Origin: Leptodactylus fallax
Taxonomy: Eukaryota; Chordata; Amphibia; Anura; Leptodactylidae
Reading direction: 5' to 3'
Length of the DNA: 64,000 bases
NCBI GenBank assembly: GCA_947044405.1
Contig: CAMRHE010000011.1
Span: forward strand, 9,609,001 to 9,673,000
The notes beneath the pieces are model-generated. The model did no database searches. It was not told where the DNA came from and was given only the letters and a program-made list of their open reading frames with translations. Both the position numbers and the translations under genes were made by a program. How positions within the stretch are numbered: position 1 is the stretch's first letter; each line of letters starts with the position of its first letter. Below are positions 34,103 through 46,456 of this stretch, in pieces.

Positions 34103-35077
34103 TGTAAGAGACAGCCAATGTTGTCTTAAGCTTCATTTGTCTGTATAAACTGTTAATGTTGAATGTATTTCTGTGATTCTGTTCCTTTAAGACAGCAGCC
34201 ATTGTAATTGTGACATGATGCTGGAGTGAGACCCCCCCCTTTTATGTCAGCCTGCCTGTTCTGCAGACAGAGTGTGAGCAGAGAAGCAGGAAGTGACAAG
34301 ACAGAGAGCAGCAGCCATCTTGGCAAGTGTTGTATTGAACTGGTGTGGAGATTTTTCTGTACAGCTAAGCTGTATCTTGGTCCAGAGACAAACAGAGTGT
34401 AAAGAGACAACAGGACTAGTGAGTCCACGTGAAAGGAACTGTGCTCAGTGGCTGATCAGTGAGACTGACATTGTGACTGTGTATATGGATACCACAGATA
34501 GAGACTCGCAGTGCTGTTGATGTACTGGACGGCACCTGCTAAATCCCGGCTTACATCCCAGCTCAGTGTATGGATTCGGCAGGACTGTCAGTGTGCTGAG
34601 TGGAATCTGCTGTTGGATTACATTGCATTCAGTTGGTTTCCCTGTCTGTTAAAGAGGACTTCATTTCTCCCAAGATCCTGATAACCGTGAGGAGAGGACG
34701 CTTCACTATAAAAGAAAGGACCGACTTTGGGCCCCACCGCGCGCTTCTACGGACTGTAAGCGGTCCACCTGGACCACTGGGGAAAAGGGGGTGCACCCAA
34801 ATGTGAAGTCAGGGTCAGTTAGGGATAGTTTTGAGTATATTGTTCATTCAGTGTCCATACTGCAGAAGTGGACAGAGTAAAAGTAGAAACCATTGCAGAA
34901 TTTGCCTTGAAATTGTTCATGCTATATTGTATATTTTGCTTGTCTTTAGCCCTGTCATTTTACCTTTAACTAGCCTTTATTAACTTATAGTAAATATATA
35001 TTTTTTTCTTGAACTACCGCGTGTGCGTTCATTTCTGGTTGCGGAGTCCAAACCACCTGCCTTGCTCTCGGTTCACA
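34103..35077 (+). repeat. Gypsy 3' LTR (975 bp)
   Basis: Begins TGTAAGAGACAGCC and ends GGTTCACA, followed by the GCAG target duplicate. TATAAAAG is at 34707-34714. Near-identical to 27912-28889. Confidence 0.96.
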
Positions 35078-35144
35078 GCAGCTCAGCCCCATTTTGCACT
35101 ATGTTATATAGCATATAGTTATATAGCATCATACAGCATCATCA

Positions 35145-35960
35145 TGAAGATTAACGCGGGGAAGACCAAGGAGATGGTGGTGGACTTCCGTAAAGGCAGA
35201 TGCCCTCCAAAACCAGTGGACATCCTGGGGACGGGCATCGAGATTGTGAACACCTATAAGTACCTGGGTTTGCTCCTTAATAATAAGCTGGACTGGGCAG
35301 ATCATATGGAGGCCCTGTACAGGAAGGGCCACAGCAGCTCTACCTGCTTAGGAAGCTGAGAGCCTTTGGAATCCGGGGGGCACTTCTTAGGACTTTCTTC
35401 AACTCTGTAGTGGCATCAGCCATCTTCTTTGGAGTGGCCTGCTGGGGGAGCAGTATATCAACCAGGGACAGAAATAAACTTGACAAGCTGATTAGAAGGG
35501 CCAGCTCTGTCCTGGGGAGCCCACTGGACCCTGTGCAGGTGGTGGGTGACAGAAGGATACTGTCCGTGGTGAGTTCCATGTGGGAGAATAACTCCCATCC
35601 CATGCATGAGACTGTGATTGCGCTGGGCAGTACTGTCAGTGACCGACTGCTCCACCCTAGGTGTGAGAAGGAGTGCTATCGGAATTCTTTCCTCCCCACC
35701 GCGGTTAGGCTGTACAACCAACACCGACCTAAGCGGAGATCATTACATACAGAGAACTGAAATATCTCTCTGCCTGTTAAATCCCCCCCCCCCCCTCTGC
35801 TACGTCCTGTCTGTCTGTCTGCTATTAATGTAATGCCTCTCACCTTGGAACATTCCTGTACATGTTGTATTTGTATTTGTATCTGCTTATCTTATCTTAT
35901 CTTTGCTGCTGTAACACACTGAATTTCCCCATTGTGGGACTATTAAAGGACTATTATTAT
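35145..35960 (+). pseudogene. L2-like LINE, RT C-terminal tail, 5' truncated
   Basis: The C-terminal part of a non-LTR retrotransposon RT: NAGKTKEMVVDFRKGR, YKYLGLLLNNKLDW, then (in another frame from about 35330) LYLLRKLRAFGIRGALLRTFF, then WGSSISTRDRNKLDKLIRRA and RCEKECYRNSFLPTAVRLYN. The frame change falls in GGGCCACAGCAGC, where two extra bases would explain it. The element ends with the L2-style tail TGAATTTCCCCATTGTGGGACTA at about 35922-35944 and an (ATT)n run at 35951-35968. It starts about 70 bp after the Gypsy LTR. The young LTR element did not insert into it. Confidence 0.88.
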
Positions 35961-35968
35961 TATTATCA

Positions 35969-38500
35969 TCAACTAAAGAGTAAATATGGTATGGCTCATG
36001 GAATGTGATTAGTAACATATAAGAAAAATATAAGAAAATGTTGATTGACAAATTAGCTGTATTCCAAGAGTTTAAGAAGCAGCTGAATAAAATCTAAAAG
36101 ATTATAATTCTTGAAAATACGCAAATAATAAATTTGCCTTTATACATTCATTATCTTTTATGCATCATTATTCATATGACCCTAATAACCAACAGACGCC
36201 AACAGTTGTTTTAGTCTCCTGGAGCACCATATGACTGCACAATCCCTAGGGATGTATTGTCCCATGATGCCTTCAGTGGGTTCTAATGAGCAATGCAGAG
36301 GTCACAGTAAACCCTTTTAAATAATTTGTGGTTACTGACTCAACTCTTAAAGACAAGATTAATGTTTAATACAATTCCCTAACATACCATGTAAAGGTGG
36401 AGACTAGAGATGGGTTAACTGATTTGTCCCCAACCAGGTTTAACCTGAATACTACAAATTGTTCAGTTTTTAACAAAGCTAAACAAATGCCAATTCGTTT
36501 TTGATGAACAAAAATGGCCGCCATCACATGTATTGATCAGGAAATACAAAAGAGACATGTGTATGTTAGTTACTGTGTGACATTCTAGCACCACCTGTAT
36601 CAAAGAAATAATCACCAGAGGCGAAGCATCATTGGAATCAAGGTGATCTTTTACTTGCAAGGAGACACAACATTACATAGGTAAAGTGTTGTCTAATATG
36701 TACATCGATAGTTCACACTTTTTATAATGTCTTAACCACAAGAGAACAAGTGACTAACTTGTGGTAAAGGAACATTTGTATTTTAGGTGACTTGTCCTGT
36801 TTCGGTCACACTAGAATAAATATGCTTACATCTTTATATGTCATAAAACAGAAACTGCAGAGGCAAGTGGGATTTTTCCACCCTCTGCCACATGACTAGT
36901 CAGTATCTGTCTGGTTCTAATCCTTAATATCAATAATTAAAAATACAATATACAATATAATATAAAAACTTTTCTAAAGACCTGACATCAGCTAACAGCT
37001 TCTCAGCCAATAGATAGTGGTAGGTGGACATGTTATATACACTATATAACCCTAATACAGGAATACCCACAAATACAATGTTTATATAAATAACAGTAAT
37101 AATATAAGAATGACACCCCAAAAGTAATGAAATGTAGGTAAAAGGTATATAACTACAAGAGTAGCCCACCATAGAATATACAAATCACAAAAAGGGGAAA
37201 AGAAGCCAAACTAAGGCCCACTTCACATCTGCGTTCGGGTTTCCGCTTGGGGATCCCCCGAACGGAAACCTATACGCATACAAAGCGGTTTACCTGGGAA
37301 ACCCACAGACCCCCATAGACTATAATGGGGTCCGTGTGGTTTCCGCTCGGTTTCCGCATGAAGCTTCTGGCATAATATTGTTTAGCCCACAATATCATGC
37401 AAGAAGCACATAGTCAAGTAGATAGGAAAAGATTAGATAAGGCGGAATGGCTAAAAAAATCATGTAAGTGTCTCACAGTGGCACTTGTGCAGAAGCACAC
37501 AGTAATGTAGATAGGAGAAAGTAACAAAAAAAAAAACCCCATACATAAGCGCTATCATTGCCTCAAAATAAATGCCACATGCGTGGAAGTAAACAAAATA
37601 AAACAGCAATACATGGTTAATAAATGAAAGAGATGTCCAAAATATAGAAATAGTCGCAAAAGGGTGTGGATTCATAAACAACAACAGATGCATATAGGCT
37701 TAGATAAACATTTGGATAATGTGTACATGTATAGCATAATTAATGTACAATAAATAAACAAATAGACAATATATCTATATAAAATATACATACAATAAAA
37801 CATGATACTAGTAAAAATAAGGTGAAAAACTGAATATGACACAGCATACAGCTAAAGTCACAGTACAATAACTATGACATATAGATAATAAGTGCAATTT
37901 AGGCATATGATAAAGTGACGAGTGCAAGACGTGAAATAAAGTGCAAAGTGCTAGTGCAGCAAGATAGAAAAAGGCAGAAATAACTGTCAATGTGAAAAGA
38001 TCTACAGGTGTGATAATAGTGAAAAAAGAGAAAAAATATATTTATTTAATAAGATATATGCATTACGTTATATATGTAGGTCAAAAAAATTTTTTGTATA
38101 TGTAAGTTGATCTACAGAGCATCTCAATGATCCAAAGAAGGTAAGTAGGGATGTCACATGGTTGCACCTCAGATGGCAGACAATATACTCAAGAAACCGA
38201 TATTGCTAAAGTAAAAACAATAACAAGCACAAGATTAGTTAAAAATAATCAATAAAACCACATGACAAATGTCTAGAAGAAAGCACAGGCTAGATGGAAA
38301 AGATCTTGCAGCTATATACTTTTTACCTGCATTTCAATACTCTTGGGGTGCTATTCTTATATTATTGCTGCTATTTATATACATATTGTATTTGTGGGTA
38401 TTCTTGTAGGAGGGTTGATATTTATGTGGTTTTTAACACCCATTCCCTATATTTTTAATTTGCATATATGTTTCAAGAAATACAGTATGTACTATTATTT
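35969..38500. other. AT-rich non-coding stretch
   Basis: No coding domain. A fragment at about 37210-37370 (CACTTCACATCTGCGTTCGG, then GGAAACC palindromic pieces) looks like one half of a MITE. The rest is AT-rich sequence that I cannot classify. Confidence 0.45.
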
Positions 38501-38828
38501 TAAATTTGTTTAAGTGTGGGCTTGGTTCCTTTCTGGTATTTAAAAAAAAAAAAGTGTTTCTTAAGCATTTTAGCCTGCGCTAATCTAAAAAAAAAACCTC
38601 TCTCATTTAGGCCTTATTTTTCTTCTTCTCCAATAAACAGTGAGACACAGCCTGCTAATCTGAAAAAATCTCTTTTTTTTTTTTTTTTGGTTACCCAATA
38701 TAACTGCCATTTTAATGGCAAAAAAAATTATAAGCTGCCTGATGCACTTCTAGTCTAATAATACTCACTGACCAGGTTTCAGTATTTTATTATTTTTCTT
38801 GAAATATTTTTTGCAAAAAAATAAATAA

Positions 38829-40430
38829 ATGAATAAACTAAAAAAAATACACACATCTGAATTATTACCCATCACTATTATAACTAAGCAATGTGCAGTA
38901 AAATTACTGGAAAAGATGGGGCAGGGAACAAGAAAAGGGGGAGGAGGAAACACTTGTGCAAGTACTAACAATAAGAATATGGATTGCAACAGCAACACTA
39001 CTTATGGTCTTGGCAGTCCTGCCAGTAGTTGCAGTGTTGTCTTCTTGAGAATAAAAGATGTTTTTGAAAGCAGAGAACCACAAATGTTGAGTCAGGATTC
39101 TGTGTGTTCCTCCTCAACACGTAATTTACCATGCTGTCTTTCTGTACTGTCAACCATTTCTTCTTGACTGACATAGATGCCATTATCTAGTAGTCCTGTG
39201 GCACTGCACTTAGAACCCCCATTGTTTTTTTGATGTTGAAAAGTTAGAGGTGGAATGCATGAGTGTTGGTGGAGGTAGTAGTGGCAGGGAGTGTGCTACT
39301 GGTAGGAATCAGGGTGACAGGGTAAAATAAAAAGAAGAGTTGTGGCAACTGCAATAGTAAGAATTGAACACAACTTGCAGCCGAAACATCCAAAAGATCT
39401 ACCTGCGGTAGGTCTGAGGCAAGCTTGGGTAGTGTTGGTACTGACAGACATGTTTTCAATTCTGCTGGTTTTGGCCGCAGTAGCTATGTGCAGTCACCTC
39501 CCATACAGTATGGGAAATTTTTTGCACATTACCAAATGACAAATCAATGGCAAGGTGCAAGATTTGCAAGCAAAAATGTAGCCATAGGCATGTAGACAAA
39601 TGTGGGAACTAGTTGTCTTCTTACTCACATGAAATAGTGTCACCAGCTGATTTGGCGAAATGGAATTGGCAATGGCACCACGTGAGCAAAACCAATCTAT
39701 GCCTTCTCTCCATGATCATCTTTGTAGGCAGGCCACATGTACACCTAGTAAAAGGTCATTGTCATTATCATTCATTATCATCTAAATATGCTTCTCTCCC
39801 TCCTCCACGTCAACATCAGTCATCATCCATAAAGAAATGTGTGTTCAGTCAACAGAAATCTGCATCCGGTCACCCAGCTGGTCTGCAACTTTAACTCCCA
39901 CCTGGAAAAGTTACTGGTGGTTTTCTCAAGGAAAGTTGTCCCTGCTTGATATTGTCATGTGGGCCTCTCCTTGTAAATGTTTATGTGGATAAAGGTGCAT
40001 GCCAACATCAATAAAACTGTCATTGTCCACTGGGTCAATGTTTCGAGCATCAAAGTGCACAATCTAGAAAAGCAGAAAGACCTGGTGCTTTCTAGTACTT
40101 ACATCACCTCATGTGTGCAGGGCAGACACAGTTTCAACACCAAATGGGACCCATCTGCCTCCTCCAGTTCCTCCGCACTAGCCCATTTCCCACCCACAAC
40201 TTCACCACTGCTTACACAGACAGAGACACAATGGAGTGGATATCTGTGAGAAGAACAGTTTTTACCAGAGTCATAATGATCAGTTGTGGAAGATAGCCCA
40301 GCTTCAGCTGGCAGGCCAGACACACTGATAGCATGCACCAAATGTTTCTTTAAATATGATAAATTGTCAGTCCACCAACACAATGTTGATATGACATGTG
40401 CTGCCATAGAGGGATAACCGGCAGGATAAT
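38829..40430 (+). other. Possible decayed hAT-like coding remnant
   Basis: Several short plus-strand open frames lie close together. A CKICKQKCSHRH pattern can be read near 39556-39595, reminiscent of the cysteine/histidine part of a BED finger, with low-complexity Ser/Pro-rich frames after it. No catalytic domain, termini or target duplication was found, so this remains a suggestion. Confidence 0.25.
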
Positions 40431-40645
40431 TCTGGTTCTTTTCTACCTCCCGAGTGTTGTTTTCTGAGTTATAAAATACTTTCTATGTCAGAGGATATTC
40501 TAGATTTTTTCAGCTGGCAGGCCAAGCACGCTGATAATGTGTCAAACATTTTTCTTGAAAATTTGTAAATTGTTACTCCCCTAATACATGTTAAGCAGGT
40601 GCTTTCAAACAGGGATAACCAGCAGGAAAATCAGGGTTATTTTAT
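40308..40645. repeat. Diverged tandem duplication, about 200-bp period
   Basis: CAGCTGGCAGGCCAGACAC...GGGATAACCGGCAGGA (40308-40430) recurs as CAGCTGGCAGGCCAAGCAC...GGGATAACCAGCAGGA (40510-40630), with scattered substitutions. Confidence 0.7.
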
Positions 40646-40688
40646 GACTCTTTCTTTTTATAGCTCTTAAAAGTCATCAAAACAGGGG

Positions 40689-40691
<3 letters not shown>

Positions 40692-40730
<39 letters not shown>
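40692..40730. repeat. (AT)n microsatellite
   Basis: An uninterrupted run of about 20 AT units abutting the LTR element insertion point at 40731-40734. Confidence 0.95.
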
Positions 40731-40734
<4 letters not shown>

Positions 40735-41216
40735 TGTGATAATTTGGGGAATTAAACTCAAAATGGCGGCTGACTCCTGGTCCGGACAGCGGTGGTTCGT
40801 GGTACTGGGCGCCGGAAAGATAGCTTTCAGACGGTCCAAGTGTAAATAAAAGTGGCTTTATTCAGCTTAACTGCAACATAACAAAACAACAAAAAACCTA
40901 TGCCACAGTTAGGGCCTAACTCACTCCTTGAGCCCCTAACTGTCCTGACTGTTGCTCAGCTCTAGCAACAGTCCCCTGTGGACGCCAGCCCTCTGGGACG
41001 GAGCCTATCTCTCCGTCCTAGCTGGTCCACTCCTGTGGACGCCAGCCCTCTGGGACAGAGCCTCTCTCTCTGTCCAGCTGGGTCCACCACTTCCTGCTTC
41101 CTGCAGGATGCTACAGCCCCTCTGGAGTTACGTGCCACACCCCAAAGGCGTGGCTGAGAGCCTTTTCTGGTCTGGCCTGGGTCACTCAACAGCACCCTCT
41201 GGCTCACATACTTACA
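40735..41216 (-). repeat. 3' LTR of the myosin-tail element
   Basis: Plus-strand ends TGTGATAATTTGGGG and CACATACTTACA. On the minus strand, AATAAA (plus 40857-40862) is the likely polyadenylation signal, which confirms the transcription direction. An internal direct repeat (CCTGTGGACGCCAGCCCTCT) occurs twice, 57 bp apart, near 40974 and 41031. The ORF of the element runs into this LTR. Confidence 0.93.
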
Positions 41217-44200
41217 TACCCTCCCCCTCAGCTCACTACCCATGGGGTGAGCTACAATGGGGCGAGACATCCTATGACGAAGTCCCTCTTCAACCAAGTA
41301 GGCCTGTCCAGTGTCTCTCCAGAATTCCCAATCTGGGGGTCTCTTCTTCCAGATTCCGGTTACTCGACACTTCCGGTTTCTCATCACTTTAACTGCTACG
41401 TCAAGATCCTGGCCATTCTGTGCAAAGGCAAGTTTTTCTTCATCACCTTCACAATTCGCCATACAAGGGATCACATCATTTTCATCACATTTCTCGCCAT
41501 AGTCTTCAGCTATCCCATTGCAGGACTTTGATTCCTTTAGTGAATAGCCGTAAGAATCTTCATCTTCTCCTATCCTGAATCCACAAAAGCTCAGAGACCA
41601 ACTAACACGTACTTCATGCACATCAATGTCTTTAGAGTATAACTGTTTCACGGGTACTTTTTCCGTAACCTTCATCTCAAAACAAACTTTGCCATCACCA
41701 TCAAGGCTTAGAAGTTTAGGAGACATAGGCTGCTTGCTCTGCTCTTTGTTTGAGATACACAATCTCTGTACTGCAATATCTTCTCCTTCTGCACGAGGGC
41801 CATACCGTACACCCTCACAAAATAGCTCAGGCTGAACTACATTTTCTGGTATGTCTTTAACAACTGTCACATCATTGGTGACATGTAACCATCTCTTACT
41901 TCCTGACTCCCCCTTCACAGACAACATGGAGTCATTATTCACCGTTTGTCCACCAGACATGTGGCTAGAGACAGGTACAGCAACACCGTTATCCACAATG
42001 GCTTCAGACACTTTAGCTGTTGGGACAACATATGCGTGGTCAGTCTTCTTACGGACTCTTGTTCCACACTTTTGGTGACCCTTCACCTTATTTACCATCT
42101 CACAGCCCTCTAGGCTTTGGACCTCATTGGTTTGAGGCTGGACCCACTCTGTCACAGGCCGTGTGTGACCAATCACAGTTTCTTCTTCTGTTGGACCTTC
42201 TTTGGCCTCCTCACATTTTGCAGGATCACTCATGTCTGTCTGACTTAATGATTCTCCTTTCTCTGCCTCTATGCTGGCAGCTTTTCCCAATTCTAACGCC
42301 TTCTGTAGCGCACAACTCTCTGATTCCAGCTCCAGAACTTTCTTCACTGCGACATTTTTCTGTGCCGCTTCCATCTCAGTCTTTACTAGTGCACCTTGCA
42401 GCTCTGATTCTTTAGAGGTTAACAGGTTCTGTAGCGAATCCTTCTCAGCTTCTAGTGCTGACAGCTTTGAAGATAGGGCAGATGCCGACTGTTCAGTATT
42501 GGATAGAGACTGCTGCAATCGATCCAATTCTTCTCTTTTAGATTCCACTTCGGTTTTTAACTGTTCAATCTGAAAAGTGCGCTCTTCCAACTTTATTTCT
42601 GACTCGCGCTTCACGTGATCCATCTGAAACTCCAGCTGTTTCTTGATGCGTGCAATTTCCTCCTGCTGGTTCACTTGCACTTTTAGTTTAGCAACAAGCA
42701 TTTTTAGATCTACAATCTCAGCAGACAAATTAGACAGGTTTCCCTCAAACTGAATCTTCATGTCTTCTATCTGGAGGTCCAATTCTCTCTTGGCCTTTTC
42801 CAGCTTGTCATAAGCATTAGCTTTGTTCTCATACAATATCTGCACAGATTCCAGGTTTTTCTCAACTTCATCCTTGGAGCTAACCAAATTCTCCATTTCA
42901 GTGCACAGTTGCTTGTTGAGCCTCTCTAACTCGGCCTTCAATTCAAGGGCCTCTGCTTCAGCACGGTCACGTTCTTCTGCATATCTAGCAGAAAGAGTCT
43001 TCTCTTCACCAAGCAGTTGATCAAACTTTTTCTGCTTCCTTTCCAAATTTGACACCATCCGACGTTGATGATCAAGGTCTACACCTACATCTTCTAGTTC
43101 TTGCTGCAGTCTAATTTTCATCTTCTCAAGTTTGTCATAAGCAGCAACCTTCTCCTCAAACCGTTGATTTGTAGCTTCTAGCTCCTTTTGCAACCTTTCC
43201 TTTAGTTCTTCAACAGAGTCCAAGGACCCAATACTATCTTCCATTTTTTTCATCATATCAGTTGTCTGAACCTGTAGTTCTGCTTGAAACCTGTCCCCTT
43301 CTGTGACTTTTAGTTGCATCACTTGAAGTTGAGTCTCTACTTTTTTATGACTCTCCTGTAAGGCTTGTACTTTCTGAGCATGGACAGATGACATTTCCAT
43401 CAAATCTTTGTCTTTATTTTGCACCAAAACAGACAACTTCTCATTATCTTCACAAGATCCTGACAGCGCCCTTTCCAGGCTACATATTCTAGCTTTGAGT
43501 TCACTTTCTCTTTGTTCCAGAACTCCAGCTTTACTTCGCCATTCGTGGATTTCACCATTTAGGCGAACCTGATGCAAGTTTTGCTCTGACTGCAATGTCT
43601 GCACCACTGATTCTAAATCACTCTCTCGGTCAGACACATACTTCCTCAGCTCGGCAATTTCATTTTCTTTGTCAGATAAGGCAACCGAAAGTTTTTCACA
43701 CATCCTGACTTTGTCATCCAGACATTCTGATTGACTCTGCAAAAATTCACTTCTCTCACGTTTAGCAGTTTCAAAGTCATCTCTTAATTTATCAATGACA
43801 CTCTCTTTGGCAATGGAGTCTTGAACATGCTGCTCCTTTAAATCCTGCAATTCCTTCTCAAGCACTTGCTTTTGCTCTACACTCTGTATAACTTCATTAG
43901 ATAGAGCACATTTCATATCAGCAAACTCCTTCTTAGTGACACAGTCCATTCCAGGCAAACCCAGTACCACATTTTCACAATGACAAGGATGTAACCTCTT
44001 CATAGAGTTAAGCTCTGCCTTCAACTTAAGGTTCTCTCTTTCTGACACCAAAAGTTGCCATTTCCAATCAGATATTTCATTCTCATACATGAACCTGATG
44101 GTTTTATTCTCATCTTGAAGCTGCTGCACCATAATACTTTCATCTTTGGCGCGTTCATGCACTCCATTATGAGACACACACTCAGCAGGGACATATTCCA

Positions 44201-44381
44201 TCATAGAACAGAGGTGCTTTAGAAAAATTGAGTCACCATCATGCAACCCTTTATCTTTACTTGCACTCAACATGATCTGTTCCGGGTTTTGTATCTCTCT
44301 GCACTCAGACTGCTGCACTAATAAACCTGTGCATGACTTCTCTGCTTTTTTACAAGCTGAAATTCTCTTTTTCTTGCCCAT
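40962..44381 (-). CDS. Coiled-coil protein with a myosin II heavy-chain tail-like block, carried by an LTR element
   Basis: An uninterrupted 1139-codon ORF from ATG 44381 ([12 protein letters not shown]). Residues about 80-710 are heptad-rich coiled coil. Residues about 340-510 (42852-43364) closely resemble the rod of vertebrate non-muscle/smooth-muscle myosin [61 protein letters not shown] and [15 protein letters not shown] follow the family order, but the long stretch between AEAEALE and LNKQL is shortened. AYDKLEK recurs at 523-529, so there is internal duplication. Residues 720-1020 are hydrophilic and unrecognised. The end, [18 protein letters not shown], may be a remnant of the parent element. 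Residues from about 1056 are encoded by the LTR. There is no motor domain, so it cannot move on actin; it might self-associate or bind host myosin tails. Its function is unknown. Confidence 0.85.
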   Translation of the reverse strand: MGKKKRISACKKAEKSCTGLLVQQSECREIQNPEQIMLSASKDKGLHDGDSIFLKHLCSMMEYVPAECVSHNGVHERAKDESIMVQQLQDENKTIRFMYENEISDWKWQLLVSERENLKLKAELNSMKRLHPCHCENVVLGLPGMDCVTKKEFADMKCALSNEVIQSVEQKQVLEKELQDLKEQHVQDSIAKESVIDKLRDDFETAKRERSEFLQSQSECLDDKVRMCEKLSVALSDKENEIAELRKYVSDRESDLESVVQTLQSEQNLHQVRLNGEIHEWRSKAGVLEQRESELKARICSLERALSGSCEDNEKLSVLVQNKDKDLMEMSSVHAQKVQALQESHKKVETQLQVMQLKVTEGDRFQAELQVQTTDMMKKMEDSIGSLDSVEELKERLQKELEATNQRFEEKVAAYDKLEKMKIRLQQELEDVGVDLDHQRRMVSNLERKQKKFDQLLGEEKTLSARYAEERDRAEAEALELKAELERLNKQLCTEMENLVSSKDEVEKNLESVQILYENKANAYDKLEKAKRELDLQIEDMKIQFEGNLSNLSAEIVDLKMLVAKLKVQVNQQEEIARIKKQLEFQMDHVKRESEIKLEERTFQIEQLKTEVESKREELDRLQQSLSNTEQSASALSSKLSALEAEKDSLQNLLTSKESELQGALVKTEMEAAQKNVAVKKVLELESESCALQKALELGKAASIEAEKGESLSQTDMSDPAKCEEAKEGPTEEETVIGHTRPVTEWVQPQTNEVQSLEGCEMVNKVKGHQKCGTRVRKKTDHAYVVPTAKVSEAIVDNGVAVPVSSHMSGGQTVNNDSMLSVKGESGSKRWLHVTNDVTVVKDIPENVVQPELFCEGVRYGPRAEGEDIAVQRLCISNKEQSKQPMSPKLLSLDGDGKVCFEMKVTEKVPVKQLYSKDIDVHEVRVSWSLSFCGFRIGEDEDSYGYSLKESKSCNGIAEDYGEKCDENDVIPCMANCEGDEEKLAFAQNGQDLDVAVKVMRNRKCRVTGIWKKRPPDWEFWRDTGQAYLVEEGLRHRMSRPIVAHPMGSELRGRVCKYVSQRVLLSDPGQTRKGSQPRLWGVARNSRGAVASCRKQEVVDPAGQRERLCPRGLASTGVDQLGRRDRLRPRGLASTGDCC

Positions 44382-44427
44382 GGTTTACTAACAAGATAAC
44401 ACAATATTCCACAGAAACCTTGGGTTC

Positions 44428-44755
44428 AATCGGCAGCAACTTTTTGCTATCTTCTGCAGTCACCTGTATTCAAACAGTTAACTTATGTGGCACTACATCA
44501 ACCAGCATTTTCTTCTGTCTTCCACAGAAAACATCAACATGGCACCATAGCCTTTCACATATACTTGTTTGCAATATCTAGCTTCTATACAACCGGCAGC
44601 AATTTCTTGCTATCTTCTGCAGTCACCTGTATTCACACAGTTAACTTATGTGGCACTACAACAACCAGCATTTTCTTCTGTCTTCCACAGAAAACATCAA
44701 CATGGCACCATAGCCTTTCACATATACTGTTTGCAATATCCATCTTCTATACACA
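44428..44755. repeat. 163-bp tandem duplication in the element leader
   Basis: The block from CGGCAGCAA through ATCTTCTGCAGTCACCTGTA, TTAACTTATGTGGCACTACA and CATGGCACCATAGCC starts at 44431 and again at 44594, with few differences. It lies in the untranslated leader between primer site and ORF, where packaging signals are expected. Open frames on the plus strand here only mirror this repeat. Confidence 0.88.
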
Positions 44756-45020
44756 TTGCATACTTTCTTGCCATCAGCAACCATTTCACAGACTTCTGTG
44801 CCACAGTATACACAAAGTCCATTCCCTGGATTCCTCATCCAGAGTTTTTACTTTCACCAGTTTTTTTTCACACACATTGCTATGTTGCAATTCACTCACC
44901 CCTTTCTGGGCTTCTCAGTTGAAATCACCGATTTCTTCCAGCTGTAGGCCACAATGCACACTTAGCAGTACTGCAGTCACCAATCACTTGTCTTCCAGGA
45001 CTTGCATGGATCTCTTTATG

Positions 45021-45038
45021 CCCGGACCTGTAGCACCA
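45021..45038 (-). promoter_or_regulatory. Candidate primer binding site
   Basis: The plus strand reads CCCGGACCTGTAGCACCA, ending in CCA like a tRNA 3' end, two bases from the 5' LTR. I could not match it with confidence to a particular tRNA. Confidence 0.6.
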
Positions 45039-45040
45039 TA

Positions 45041-45522
45041 TGTGATAATTTGGGGTATTAAACTCAAAATGGCGGCTGACTCCTGGTCCGGACAGCGGTG
45101 GTTCGTGGTACTGGGCACCGGAAAGATAGCTTTCAGACGGTCCAAGTGTAAATAAAAGTGGCTTTATTCAGCTTAACTGCAACATAACAAAACAACAAAA
45201 AACCTATGCCACAGTTAGGGCCTAACTCACTCCTTGAGCCCCTAACTGTTCTGACTGTTGCTCAGCTCTAGCAAAAGTCCCCTGTGGATGCCAGCCCTCT
45301 GGGAAAGAGCCTATCTCTCCGTCCTAGCTGGTCCACTCCTGTGGATGCCAGCCCTCTGGGACAGAGCCTCTCTCTCTGTCCAGCTGGGTCCACCACTTCC
45401 TGCTACCTGCAGGATGCTCCAGCCCCTCTGGAGTTACGGGCCACCCCCCAAAGGCGTGGCTGAGAGCCTTTTCTGGTCTGGCCTGGGTCGCTCAACAGCG
45501 CCCTCTGGCTCACATACTTACA
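45041..45522 (-). repeat. 5' LTR of the myosin-tail element
   Basis: 482 bp, same ends as the 3' LTR, minus-strand AATAAA at plus 45163-45168. GTAT follows at 45523-45526 and matches 40731-40734. The terminus of the Tc1 element at 45534 begins about 10 bp further on. Confidence 0.93.
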
Positions 45523-45533
45523 GTATATACATA

Positions 45534-46456
<923 letters not shown>

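Larger units (their letters stand above)
27912..35077 (+). mobile_element. Full-length young Ty3/Gypsy LTR retrotransposon
   Basis: A 7166-bp element with 5' LTR 27912-28889, tRNA-Ser-type primer binding site 28893-28910, gag, pol 29931-34088, polypurine tract near 34089-34102 and 3' LTR 34103-35077. GCAG flanks both ends (27908-27911 and 35078-35081), a 4-bp target duplication. Domain order protease-RT-RNase H-integrase places it in Ty3/Gypsy (Metaviridae). No env is seen: the 3' LTR starts 15 bp after pol. LTR near-identity and the intact pol show recent insertion. Confidence 0.96.
40735..45522 (-). mobile_element. Non-autonomous LTR retrotransposon carrying a myosin-tail-like ORF
   Basis: A 4788-bp element on the minus strand. 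It has two 482-bp LTRs (40735-41216 and 45041-45522) with TG...CA ends, and GTAT on both flanks (40731-40734 and 45523-45526) as a 4-bp target duplication. On the minus strand a sequence starting TGGTGCTACAGGTCCGGG (plus 45021-45038) lies two bases inside the 5' LTR, in the primer-site position. GAGGGGGAGGG (plus 41219-41229) lies two bases before the 3' LTR as polypurine tract. No protease, RT, RNase H or integrase is present. One 3.4-kb ORF fills the interior. It must have been mobilised by another element's enzymes. The LTRs differ at about 14 of 482 sites by my reading. Confidence 0.92.

Noticed and set aside
34153..34806. Short frames in the 3' LTR of the Gypsy element as a possible accessory gene
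   Set aside because: They repeat the same frames of the 5' LTR and have no protein resemblance.
35009..35760. LINE tail as the target of the Gypsy insertion
   Set aside because: The left flank of the Gypsy element carries no LINE sequence, and the LINE begins about 70 bp beyond the GCAG duplicate.
44487..45155. 222-codon plus-strand frame in the leader of the myosin-tail element
   Set aside because: It is antisense to the element, duplicated by the 163-bp tandem repeat, and has no domain.
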